A stretch of DNA of 17,954 nucleotides from Vulcanimicrobiota bacterium (GTDB lineage Bacteria; Vulcanimicrobiota; Vulcanimicrobiia; Eremiobacterales; Eremiobacteraceae): the NCBI GenBank assembly GCA_019232725.1, contig JAFANK010000307.1:1-17954 (forward strand). Direction: 5' to 3'. This document shows positions 7,372-15,114 of this stretch, in pieces. Position 1 is the stretch's first letter. The number at the start of each line of letters is the position of its first letter. The notes under the pieces were generated by a model that saw only the letters and a list, made by a program, of their open reading frames with translations, ran no database searches and had not been told where the DNA came from. The position numbers were made by a program, and so were the translations under genes.

Positions 7372-9114
7372 GTGAGCACCTCCAACGACCTTGCACCGTT
7401 ACGTCACACTGCTGCCCACCTCTTGGCGCATGCGGTTGTCGACATTTTCGGCGATGACGTCCAACTCGCTATCGGGCCTGCCATTGACAATGGCTTCTAT
7501 TACGATTTTCACAAACAGACGCCGTTCGTGCCCGAAGATCTGCCGCGGTTAGAGAACCGGATGCGCGAGCTCATCGCGCGGGATCTCAAGATGCAGGGCA
7601 AGCCGATCAGCCGCGCCGAGGCTGAGTCGTATTACACGCAACGCAAGCAGCCGTTCAAGCTCGACATCCTCCACGGCATACCCGATGGCGAGCCATTGAC
7701 GATGTACGCGATCGGTGATTTCACGGACCTGTGTCGTGGCGGCCACGTTGACTCGAGCGCCGCCGTGGGTGCCGTCAAACTGCTGTCGATCGCGGGTGCC
7801 TACTGGCGTGGCGATGAGCACAACCCGATGCTCCAACGCATCTACGGCACGGCATTTCCAACGCAAGCAGAGCTCGACGCCTACCTCGCGCACATCGCCG
7901 AAGCCGAGCGTCGCGATCATCGCAAGCTCGGCCGCGAGCTCGACCTCTTCTCGATTGAAGAAGACGCGGGAGCGGGCCTCATCTTCTGGCACCCCAAAGG
8001 CGGGATCATTCGCCGCAAGATGGAGGACTGGCTGCGCGAAGCGTTGACGCGCCGCGGTTATGACATCGTTTTCACGCCGCACGTCATGCGCAGGGAGTTG
8101 TGGAACACGAGCGGTCATACGGGCTTCTATGCAGAGAACATGTTCGGCCCGATGGAGGTCGAGAAAGAACAATACCAGCTCAAACCGATGAATTGCCCCG
8201 GTCACATCTTGATCTACAAGTCACGCCGGCGAAGTTATCGCGAACTTCCCGTTCGTCTTGCCGAGCTGGGCACGGTCTACCGTTACGAGCGCTCAGGCGT
8301 CTTGCACGGCCTGTTGCGCGTCCGCGGGTTCACCCAAGACGATGCGCATATCTTCTGCATGCCGTCGCAGATCGAGCGGGAGATTGAGGATTGCGTGGAT
8401 TTCGCGTGGGAGGTGCTGCGCGTTTTCGGTTTTGACAGCTACAAGGTCGAGCTATCGGCACGCGATCCACAGAAGCCTATGGAATACGCGGGGACAGACG
8501 AGGAATGGGCGCGCGCAGAAGGCGCGCTGAAGAACACGCTCGACCGCATGCAGGTACCGTATAGCTACATGCCTGGCGAAGCGGTGTTCTACGGGCCGAA
8601 GATCGACGTGAAACTCGTCGACGCGATCGGCAGACCGTGGCAGCTCACAACCGTGCAGTTCGATTTCAATCTGCCGCGCCGATTTGAGCTCGAGTATGTC
8701 GCTGAAGACGGCTCGCTGCAGCGGCCCCTCATGGTGCACCGGGCGTTGTGGGGCTCGGTCGAACGTTTCTTCGGCGTCTTGATCGAGCATTATGCGGGTG
8801 CTTTTCCAACGTGGCTTGCACCCGTGCAGGCGGTCGTGCTGCCGATCACCGACGTGCAAGTCCCGTATGCACGCACCGTGCAGGCGGCACTCGGCGATGC
8901 TGGGCTGCGCGTGGACGTGGACGATTCGAACGAACGGCTGCAGAAAAAGATCCGCAACCAGCAGCTGCTCAAAGTGCCGTACATGCTGGTCGCCGGCAAG
9001 AACGAGGTGGAAGCGGGCACGGTGAATGTGCGCGACCGCTCGGGGGCACAAGCGACGATGGCGGTAGCGGCGTTCAAGGACAAGCTTGCCGGGGAGGCCA
9101 TCGCCCGAAAATAA
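7372..9114 (+). CDS. thrS: Threonyl-tRNA synthetase lacking the TGS domain
   Basis: 580 residues; cytoplasmic class II synthetase that charges tRNA-Thr. The editing domain comes first: H12 and H16 (HTAAH) and C121/H125 (CRGGH) match E. coli H73, H77, C182 and H186 with a constant offset of 61, so exactly the N-terminal TGS domain is missing. The catalytic core has zinc ligands C275 (MNCPGH), H326 (DAHIF) and H456 (VHRALWGS), motif 2 YRYERSG, and motif 3 around GSVERFFGVLIEH. The C-terminal anticodon-binding domain contains SNERLQKKIRNQQLLKVPY. The GTG start is forced: an in-frame TAG lies immediately before it (7369-7371), so no hidden TGS exists upstream in this frame. There is no strong Shine-Dalgarno. 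It is followed by tsaD after one base. Confidence 0.97.
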   Translation: MSTSNDLAPLRHTAAHLLAHAVVDIFGDDVQLAIGPAIDNGFYYDFHKQTPFVPEDLPRLENRMRELIARDLKMQGKPISRAEAESYYTQRKQPFKLDILHGIPDGEPLTMYAIGDFTDLCRGGHVDSSAAVGAVKLLSIAGAYWRGDEHNPMLQRIYGTAFPTQAELDAYLAHIAEAERRDHRKLGRELDLFSIEEDAGAGLIFWHPKGGIIRRKMEDWLREALTRRGYDIVFTPHVMRRELWNTSGHTGFYAENMFGPMEVEKEQYQLKPMNCPGHILIYKSRRRSYRELPVRLAELGTVYRYERSGVLHGLLRVRGFTQDDAHIFCMPSQIEREIEDCVDFAWEVLRVFGFDSYKVELSARDPQKPMEYAGTDEEWARAEGALKNTLDRMQVPYSYMPGEAVFYGPKIDVKLVDAIGRPWQLTTVQFDFNLPRRFELEYVAEDGSLQRPLMVHRALWGSVERFFGVLIEHYAGAFPTWLAPVQAVVLPITDVQVPYARTVQAALGDAGLRVDVDDSNERLQKKIRNQQLLKVPYMLVAGKNEVEAGTVNVRDRSGAQATMAVAAFKDKLAGEAIARK

Positions 9115-9115
9115 G

Positions 9116-10132
9116 ATGCGGCTACTCGGGATCGAGACCTCGTGCGACGACACGGCAGCTGCGGTCGTCGTCGACGGCTATACCGTCGAAAGCAACGTGC
9201 TTGCTAGCCAAGACGAGTTCCATCGTGCATACGGCGGGATCGTGCCTGAGATCGCTAGCCGCCAGCATGCTGAGACGATCAATGCGGTGATCGAACTTGC
9301 ACTGCGCAAGGCGCGCCGGGGTTTCGATGATTTGGATGGCATCGCGGTCACCTGCGGTCCCGGGCTTCCCGGCAGCCTGGTGGTCGGCGTCGCCGTCGCA
9401 CAGGCGGCGGCGCTGGCGCGCGATCTTCCTGTCTTCGCCGTCAATCATCTGCATGGCCACTTGTTCGCCAACTATCTCGAAAATCGCGAGCAGCCCAATC
9501 ATCCGCCGCCGGTGACGCCGTTTGTCTGTCTGGTCGTCTCAGGCGGCCACACGGACCTTATCGCTGTCGAAAGCCCAAGCCGCCACCGCGTCATCGGCCG
9601 CACGCTCGACGACGCGGCCGGCGAAGCGTTCGACAAAGTGGCGCGCATCTTGGGACTTGGCTTTCCGGGTGGACCTGCAATCGATCAGCTTGCACGGTCT
9701 GGCGATCCGCGTGCGTTTGATTTTCCGCGTGGGCTCATCCGCAACGCCGGATACGACTTCAGCTTCTCGGGCCTGAAGACTGCGGTGCGCTATCACGTCG
9801 ACGCGCACCCTGAGGATGTGGAGCGTCGATGCGCGGACCTTGCGGCAAGCTTCCAAGCCGCGGTCGTCGACGCGCTATGCGAGAAGACGATACGCGCGGC
9901 CGGCGACGCCAGCGTCACGACGATCGCGCTCGCCGGCGGTGTTGCCGCTAACTCAAGCCTGCGTACTGAGTTGCGTCGGCGCGCCGCGGATGCCGGCATC
10001 GCCGTGCTCGTGCCGCCTCTTGCGTATTGCACCGACAACGCAGCAATGATCGCGGCGGCCGCGTTTTATCGTGGCGAACAGGGACAGGTCCGGCCACAAG
10101 ACCTGCGCATCGATCCCAATTTCGCTTGGTAG
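9116..10132 (+). CDS. tsaD: tRNA N6-threonylcarbamoyladenosine (t6A) transferase subunit TsaD
   Basis: 338 residues, close to the usual length of about 337. TsaD transfers the threonylcarbamoyl group from TC-AMP to A37 of tRNAs reading ANN codons, acting with TsaB and TsaE. The ASKHA-fold opening is LLGIETSCDDTAAAVV. Metal ligands H111 and H115 (NHLHGH) and D307 (YCTDNAAMI) are present, as are the phosphate loops VVSGGHTDLI and LAGGVAANS. The ATG at 9116 is chosen because the conserved protein begins there, one base after the thrS stop; an in-frame TTG at 9086 would only add ten residues. The GGGGAGG at 9091-9097 is too far to be an ideal ribosome binding site, so coupling to thrS termination is likely. 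tsaB and tsaE are not in the window. Confidence 0.97.
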   Translation: MRLLGIETSCDDTAAAVVVDGYTVESNVLASQDEFHRAYGGIVPEIASRQHAETINAVIELALRKARRGFDDLDGIAVTCGPGLPGSLVVGVAVAQAAALARDLPVFAVNHLHGHLFANYLENREQPNHPPPVTPFVCLVVSGGHTDLIAVESPSRHRVIGRTLDDAAGEAFDKVARILGLGFPGGPAIDQLARSGDPRAFDFPRGLIRNAGYDFSFSGLKTAVRYHVDAHPEDVERRCADLAASFQAAVVDALCEKTIRAAGDASVTTIALAGGVAANSSLRTELRRRAADAGIAVLVPPLAYCTDNAAMIAAAAFYRGEQGQVRPQDLRIDPNFAW

Positions 10133-10134
10133 AT

Positions 10135-11571
10135 TTATGCGCGCGGCTCTTCGCCGGGCCGCATGATCTTCAGCAGGTTTGTGCGCCCAGCGACGCCGAG
10201 CGGCGTGCCACCGACCAGCACGACTGCCTGCCCGGCGGTGACCGCGCGGAGACTGAGTAACCGTTCCTCAACCGCCTCGAGCAGATCGTCTGTGCCGCGT
10301 CCGAAGTCGAGCACGCACGGCTGCACCGCCCAATCCAATGATAGCAGGCGCGCGATCTGCTCGTCGGGGACGAATGCGTAGACCGGTACCGTCGGGCGGT
10401 CCTTGCTCACCATGCGCGCGGAGAACCCAGTACGCGTGAAGGCCGCGATTGCGCGCACGTCGATCGATTCTGTGATCGCGATGGCCGCCTGCGAGATCGC
10501 CTGCGAGTCGTTCGTGACCGTTGACGACCGACGCCGGTCGCGGACGGGCGGAAAACTCCGCTCGGCTTCCAGCGCGATGCGCACCATCGTCGTCACCGCC
10601 TCAATGGGATAGTCACCGGCGGCCGTCTCACCCGAGAGCATGGTGCAATCGGTGCCATCGATGATGGCGTTGGCGACGTCGCTGGCTTCGGCACGCGTGG
10701 GACGCGGGCTATGCATCATCGACTCGAGCATCTGGGTCGCGGTGATCGCTGGAATGAGGTGCGCGCGAGCACGCGCGATGATCTGCTTCTGCAGGGTCGG
10801 CACACGTTCGGGCGCCATCTCGACACCGAGATCGCCGCGCGCGACCATGACGGCATCGCAGACATCGAGAATCTCGTCGAGATGATCGATGGCCTCCGCG
10901 CGTTCGATCTTCGCGATGACAGGTGTCGTGCCGCCGGCGGCCTTGACAACCGCCTTGGCATCCAGCACATCCTGTGCTTTGCGCACGAATGACAATGCGA
11001 TGAAGTCAGCCCCACCCGGAACGACCACCGCCAAGTCGTCGCGGTCTTTGTCGGTGAGCGACGGGGAGGAGACGCGCACGCCCGGCAGATTCATCCCTTT
11101 GTGCTCGGCGAGCTCGCCGCCGTTGACGACTTCGGTCATGACCGTGGTCGTGTCGGCGTGCAGCACGCGCAATTCGATGCGTCCATCATCGAGCAAGATG
11201 CGGTCTCCGGTTTTCACGTCGCGCGCGAGCGATACGTACGTCGTCGAGACGCGTGTCGCCGTCCCCACGACCGGCGCGGTGGTAATCTCAAGCTGTTGGC
11301 CAGCGCTGAGATGGACGGGCGTGTGGTGTTCGAGCTGACCGATGCGCAGTTTAGGTCCCTGCAGGTCTGCGATGACGCCCACGAAGGTGCCGTGCTGCTT
11401 CTCCGCTTCGCGCACCATCGCTATCCGCTCGCGAAACTCGTCGTGCGTGGCGTGCGACATGTTGATGCGGAACACGTTGACGCCTGCGTCGATCAAACGT
11501 GAGACCATCGCCGGGCTGCTGCTTGACGGCCCGATCGTTGCGATCACTTTGGTCCGCCGGAACACGCTCAC
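10135..11571 (-). CDS. pyk: Pyruvate kinase
   Basis: 478 residues, cytoplasmic; converts phosphoenolpyruvate and ADP to pyruvate and ATP. Visible: the N-terminal RRTKVIATIGPSS; NVFRINMSH with R36 and N38; GPKLRIG; the B domain (about 75-165); VIAKIERAEA with catalytic K221 and metal ligand E223; ARGDLGVEM with D247; and TATQMLESMMHSPRPTRAE at 277-295, the substrate-binding helix. The C-terminal domain (about 350-478) is complete, and there is no PEP-utiliser extra domain. The GTG start overlaps the purN stop by four bases (GTGA, 11568-11571), so the two genes are translationally coupled. Its stop is two bases from the convergent tsaD stop. Placement in a purine operon is uncommon. Confidence 0.97.
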   Translation of the reverse strand: MSVFRRTKVIATIGPSSSSPAMVSRLIDAGVNVFRINMSHATHDEFRERIAMVREAEKQHGTFVGVIADLQGPKLRIGQLEHHTPVHLSAGQQLEITTAPVVGTATRVSTTYVSLARDVKTGDRILLDDGRIELRVLHADTTTVMTEVVNGGELAEHKGMNLPGVRVSSPSLTDKDRDDLAVVVPGGADFIALSFVRKAQDVLDAKAVVKAAGGTTPVIAKIERAEAIDHLDEILDVCDAVMVARGDLGVEMAPERVPTLQKQIIARARAHLIPAITATQMLESMMHSPRPTRAEASDVANAIIDGTDCTMLSGETAAGDYPIEAVTTMVRIALEAERSFPPVRDRRRSSTVTNDSQAISQAAIAITESIDVRAIAAFTRTGFSARMVSKDRPTVPVYAFVPDEQIARLLSLDWAVQPCVLDFGRGTDDLLEAVEERLLSLRAVTAGQAVVLVGGTPLGVAGRTNLLKIMRPGEEPRA

Positions 11572-12239
11572 GTCGCCCTGCTCCGGACCGCGATCCAGCG
11601 CAAGATGCCCTCGCGCACGACCTCTCGCTCTACCGCGTGAAGCCGCTCGAGCGCAACCGCCTCATCTTCATGGGGATGCAGCTGCATGGAACGCCGTGCG
11701 AGCAGCGGTCCACGATCCACAAGGCCCGTGATCTGGATGAGGCTGGCACCCGTGTGCGGCACGTTGGCGGCCAAAGCGTCACGCAACGCATGCGCGCCGC
11801 GGAACACGGGCGTCGTCGTGCCATCCGCGAAGACGACGACGTCGTCGCCCGGCTTCTCCGGCAGATATGCCGGATGGAGATTGAGCACGCCCGCAAAACC
11901 CGCGTCTAAGAACTCCTGTGCAAGCACATGCATCCATCCGAGCAGGAGCACGAGCTGTGCGCCGCTCTCCCGCACCACGCCGGCCAGCCGCAACGCGTAT
12001 TGCGGCCTCGTCTCATGGCGGCGGTCATAGCGCACAACCGCGGCGGGGATGCCCGCTCGTCGCGCGCGTTCCAACGCATAGGCGTCCGGCTTGCTCGAGA
12101 CCACGAGTCGCAGATCGAGCGGCAGTTGTCCCTGCTTGCAGGCATCGATCACCGCCTGCAGATTCGTGCCGCTGCCGGAGACGAGCACCGCCGTCGGCAC
12201 GCGAGAGACGCTGATCGTCGCCTGCGTGCCGGCGTTCAT
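11568..12239 (-). CDS. purN: Phosphoribosylglycinamide formyltransferase (GART) with enlarged active-site loop
   Basis: 223 residues from ATG 12239. It transfers a formyl group from 10-formyl-THF to GAR, the third step of purine synthesis. Seen: the GAR-binding loop VLVSGSGTNLQ (residues 18-28), VVSSKPDAYALERARRAGIP, LGWMHVLAQEF, and catalytic N120 and H122 (LNLHPAYLP) with D175 (GLVDRGPLLA). These match E. coli N106, H108 and D144, but the H-to-D distance is 53 residues instead of 36, because an acidic/hydrophobic stretch EKPGDDVVVFADGTTTPVFR (128-147) replaces the short loop. An alternative GTG start at 12251 would overlap purM by 11 bases; ATG 12239 lies one base past the purM stop. It overlaps pyk by four bases. 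Confidence 0.93.
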   Translation of the reverse strand: MNAGTQATISVSRVPTAVLVSGSGTNLQAVIDACKQGQLPLDLRLVVSSKPDAYALERARRAGIPAAVVRYDRRHETRPQYALRLAGVVRESGAQLVLLLGWMHVLAQEFLDAGFAGVLNLHPAYLPEKPGDDVVVFADGTTTPVFRGAHALRDALAANVPHTGASLIQITGLVDRGPLLARRSMQLHPHEDEAVALERLHAVEREVVREGILRWIAVRSRAT

Positions 12240-12240
12240 C

Positions 12241-13302
12241 TCATGCACCACTGAGGATCACACTTGGCCCGCAGCTGTGGCGCGGCTCCACTTCACCGAC
12301 GACCGCCACGCTTGAGCTCGCGCCGTCGATGGGCTGCGCCTCCAGCGCGGCCTCGGCCGCCGCGACGGCACGCTTTGCATCGGCGGCTGCGACGATGCAG
12401 CAATAGCCGACGCCCATGTTCAATGTGCGATACGCCTCAGTCGTCGACAGATGCGCCTCGCGCACGATGAGCTGCGCGATCGGTGGCACCTGCCAGCGCT
12501 GCGCGTCGAAGCGCGCGGCGAGATGCTCCGGCAACGCGCGCGGCACGTTGTCGATGAGGCCGCCACCCGTGATATGCGCCATGCTCTTGATCCTGACGCC
12601 AGCTGCTTGGATCGCGCGGACGTACGGTAGATAGCTTGGATGTACTGCCAAAAGCGCGTCGCCGATGGTCTGCGCACTTGCGGCATCAAGGCGTTCGTGC
12701 CAGCGTTCCGTGTCAAGCGTCGCGCGCGCAAGCGAATAACCGTTGGTATGCAATCCGTTGGCCGGCAATCCGACGATCGCATCGCCCGCGATGACGGTGG
12801 TCACGTCGAGCATCGCGTTGCGCTCGAGCGCCCCGACGATCGTGCCGGCAAGATCGAAATGTGGCGGTGTGTAGACGCCCGGCATCTCGGCGGTCTCGCC
12901 GCCCAAGAGCGCCATGCCCGCTGTGTGGCACGCGTGGTCGATGCCCGCAACCACGTCAGCGGCGGCAGTGGGATCGAGCTTACCCATGGCGAGATAATCG
13001 AGGAAGAACAGCGGTTGCGCATTCGAGCAGAGCAAGTCGTTGACGCAGTGGTTGACGAGGTCGGCGCCGATGGTGTTGAAGCGGCCAAGCGTTGCGGCGA
13101 CGAGCACTTTTGTGCCCACCCCATCGGTGCTTGCCACGAGCACGGGATCCGTGTATCCCTGGAGCGAGAAGCATCCGGCAAAACCACCGATGCCAGTGAG
13201 CACGCGGGGATCGCGATGCTGCGCGAGGATCGAACGGTAGCGTTCGACCGCCTCGTTTGCCGCGTCGATATCGACGCCGGCGGCACCGTACGCATCCGTC
13301 AT
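12241..13302 (-). CDS. purM: Phosphoribosylformylglycinamidine cyclo-ligase (AIR synthetase)
   Basis: 353 residues; ATP-dependent ring closure of FGAM to AIR in the purine pathway, cytoplasmic dimer. Diagnostic segments in order: AVERYRSIL, IGGFAG (38-43), ASTDGVGTK (57-65), DLVNHCVNDLL (81-91), FFLDYLAMGKL, LLGGETAEMPGVY (132-144), FDLAGTIVG, GLHTNGYSLAR (183-193) and HITGGGLIDNVPRAL. Length is close to the usual 345-350. The ATG at 13300-13302 begins MTDAYGAAGVDI, the normal PurM N-terminus. No good Shine-Dalgarno precedes it. It is the first gene of the purM-purN-pyk unit and is divergent from pepA across a 171-bp gap. Confidence 0.97.
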   Translation of the reverse strand: MTDAYGAAGVDIDAANEAVERYRSILAQHRDPRVLTGIGGFAGCFSLQGYTDPVLVASTDGVGTKVLVAATLGRFNTIGADLVNHCVNDLLCSNAQPLFFLDYLAMGKLDPTAAADVVAGIDHACHTAGMALLGGETAEMPGVYTPPHFDLAGTIVGALERNAMLDVTTVIAGDAIVGLPANGLHTNGYSLARATLDTERWHERLDAASAQTIGDALLAVHPSYLPYVRAIQAAGVRIKSMAHITGGGLIDNVPRALPEHLAARFDAQRWQVPPIAQLIVREAHLSTTEAYRTLNMGVGYCCIVAAADAKRAVAAAEAALEAQPIDGASSSVAVVGEVEPRHSCGPSVILSGA

Positions 13303-13473
13303 ATACGAGCGTCGTTTGTCGCATGCGCAGCAGCTCCCTATCCCTGCGCCAAGGGCGGTCTGTTGGCTTTGTAGAAATGCGGACGCCTCTCACTAGGACT
13401 GACGATAGTGCACGCGCGGGCGCGGCCACATTGTCGCGCTTGCGGCATCAGTAAGAAAGGTGTTGGCTGGGGC
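13303..13473. other. Divergent intergenic region, purM / pepA
   Basis: 171 bp, the largest gap in the window, and it must hold the promoters of purM-purN-pyk and pepA. A GATAGT at 13404-13409 resembles a -10 element on the plus strand but has no matching -35. I see no purine-riboswitch-like paired helices and no clear PurR-type palindrome. Confidence 0.45.
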
Positions 13474-15114
13474 ATGAAGGTTGCGGTACGGGCTGAACGC
13501 CCAACCCACGTCAAGGCGGACGCGATCGCGATTGGATTGTTTGCCGATGGCAATCCGTCGCAGGGTTTTTCGGCGATCAACACAGCAACGGGTGGCGTGC
13601 TTGCCGATATGCGCAAGCGCGGCGAGCTCCGTGGCCGCGACAAAGAGGTGACGGTTATTCCCGGCGGCCGGCGTCTGAAGGCAAAACGCGTCATCGTGAT
13701 CGGGCTCGGCGAGCGCGCAACGTTCCACCCTGCCGGCTTTGCCCGCTTCGCGGGGCTTGCCGTGCGCGCGGCCGCACACCGCAAGCTCGGGTCTGTCGCA
13801 ATCGTCCTCCCAGAGCCGATACCGTTTAGCGCCGAAGCGGCAGTTGAGAACGCAGCCGAAGGCGCGACCATGGCGACGTTCGATCCGGCACCGTATCGCA
13901 AGGCGAACAACACGACGCCAGGCGCGGTCACAAACGTCACGCTGCTCGTCGAACAGCAGGCCAACGCCACGTCCCTGCAATCGGCGCTCGAGCGCGGACT
14001 TGTGCTCGGCGAAGCAGCCAACGCGATTCGCGACATGGTCAATTTACCGTCCAATGACATGACGCCGACGCATCTCGCGCAACGTGCGCAAGAATTCGGC
14101 AAGCGCTACGGCTTGAAGGTCACCGTGCTCGACCGAGCTGAGATGAAACGGCTCGGCATGGGATCGATGCTTTCTGTCGCTGCGGGCGCAGACCAGCCGC
14201 CTAAGGTCATCGCGCTTGAATATCGCGGCGACAAGAGCTCCAAGACAACGCTTGGCCTCGTCGGCAAAGGCATCACCTTCGACACAGGCGGCATCTCATT
14301 GAAGCCGGCGCTCGACATGCACGCCATGAAGGGCGATATGGCGGGTGGCGCCACCGTCATCGGCGCGATGGCTGCCATCGCGCGTATGAAGCCGAAAGCC
14401 AATGTGATCGGCGTGGTCATGGCGACCGACAACATGCCCGGCAGCAAAGCGACCAAACCTGGCGACATCGTGCGCGCCATGAACGGCAAGTCGATCGAGA
14501 TCATCAACACCGACGCCGAAGGGAGGCTCGTGCTCGCCGACGGCCTGTGCTACGCCCGCAAGCTCGGGGCGACGCACCTCGTCGATATCGCAACGCTCAC
14601 CGGCGCAGCAGTCGTCGCGTTAGGCGACACCACAACGGGCGTCATGTCCAACGACCGTCAGCTCGTGGACCTGTTCCATGAGGCGAGCGCACCGTATGGT
14701 GAGCGCTATTGGGAGCTGCCGCTGTTCCCGGAATACGGCGACCTCATCAAAAGCTCCATCGCCGACATGAAGAACTCGGGCGGGCGCCAAGCCGGCACGA
14801 TCTACGCTGCGATGTTCTTGAAGGAATACGTTGATGACGCGCCCTGGATCCACCTCGACATCGCCGGCACGGCGTGGACCGACGTGGATGCGGCGCATAT
14901 CGTCAAGGGGCCGACGGCTGTCGGTTTGCGACCGCTCGTCAAGCTCGCGGAGCTTGTCGCCCAACGGCGTCCGCACCCCAAGGCTGACGAAGCGGCATAC
15001 CAGCGGCTCACGCCCGCGGTGAAGCTGACCTCGCATAACGGTGTATCGCGCTCGCGGCGGATAACTGCTGGAGCGGCCAGGAGCAAAGCTCGAACACGAT
15101 CACGACGCGCTTGA
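13474..15114 (+). CDS. pepA: Leucyl aminopeptidase, M17 family, with basic C-terminal tail
   Basis: 546 residues; cytoplasmic hexameric metallo-aminopeptidase removing N-terminal residues from peptides. All M17 active-site residues are present: K265 and D270 (GKGITFDTGG), D288 (MKGDMAGG), D347 and E349 with R351 in the signature NTDAEGRLVL. Each matches E. coli K270, D275, D293, D352 and E354 with a constant offset of five. The N-terminal domain starts MKVAVRAERPTHVKADAIAI, which supports ATG 13474 over an in-frame GTG at 13408; AAGG at 13457-13460 lies 13 bases upstream. After the usual M17 end (about residue 500) comes a tail whose last 22 residues contain nine Arg/Lys and no acid. Its last 15 bases overlap the convergent DUF4386 gene. 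Confidence 0.96.
   Translation: MKVAVRAERPTHVKADAIAIGLFADGNPSQGFSAINTATGGVLADMRKRGELRGRDKEVTVIPGGRRLKAKRVIVIGLGERATFHPAGFARFAGLAVRAAAHRKLGSVAIVLPEPIPFSAEAAVENAAEGATMATFDPAPYRKANNTTPGAVTNVTLLVEQQANATSLQSALERGLVLGEAANAIRDMVNLPSNDMTPTHLAQRAQEFGKRYGLKVTVLDRAEMKRLGMGSMLSVAAGADQPPKVIALEYRGDKSSKTTLGLVGKGITFDTGGISLKPALDMHAMKGDMAGGATVIGAMAAIARMKPKANVIGVVMATDNMPGSKATKPGDIVRAMNGKSIEIINTDAEGRLVLADGLCYARKLGATHLVDIATLTGAAVVALGDTTTGVMSNDRQLVDLFHEASAPYGERYWELPLFPEYGDLIKSSIADMKNSGGRQAGTIYAAMFLKEYVDDAPWIHLDIAGTAWTDVDAAHIVKGPTAVGLRPLVKLAELVAQRRPHPKADEAAYQRLTPAVKLTSHNGVSRSRRITAGAARSKARTRSRRA

Noticed and set aside
10143..10162. GCGGC/GCCGC inverted repeat near the tsaD/pyk junction
   Set aside because: Only five base pairs, inside the pyk coding end, with no T-tract on either strand; not a convincing intrinsic terminator.
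13408..13473. Upstream GTG start for pepA
   Set aside because: The added 22 residues are Arg/His/Cys-rich and unlike any PepA N-terminus; the conserved domain begins at ATG 13474.
13338..14102. 254-residue minus-strand open frame opposite pepA
   Set aside because: The plus strand carries an intact PepA with all catalytic residues; the antisense product is Ser/Arg/Ala-rich without any recognisable motif.
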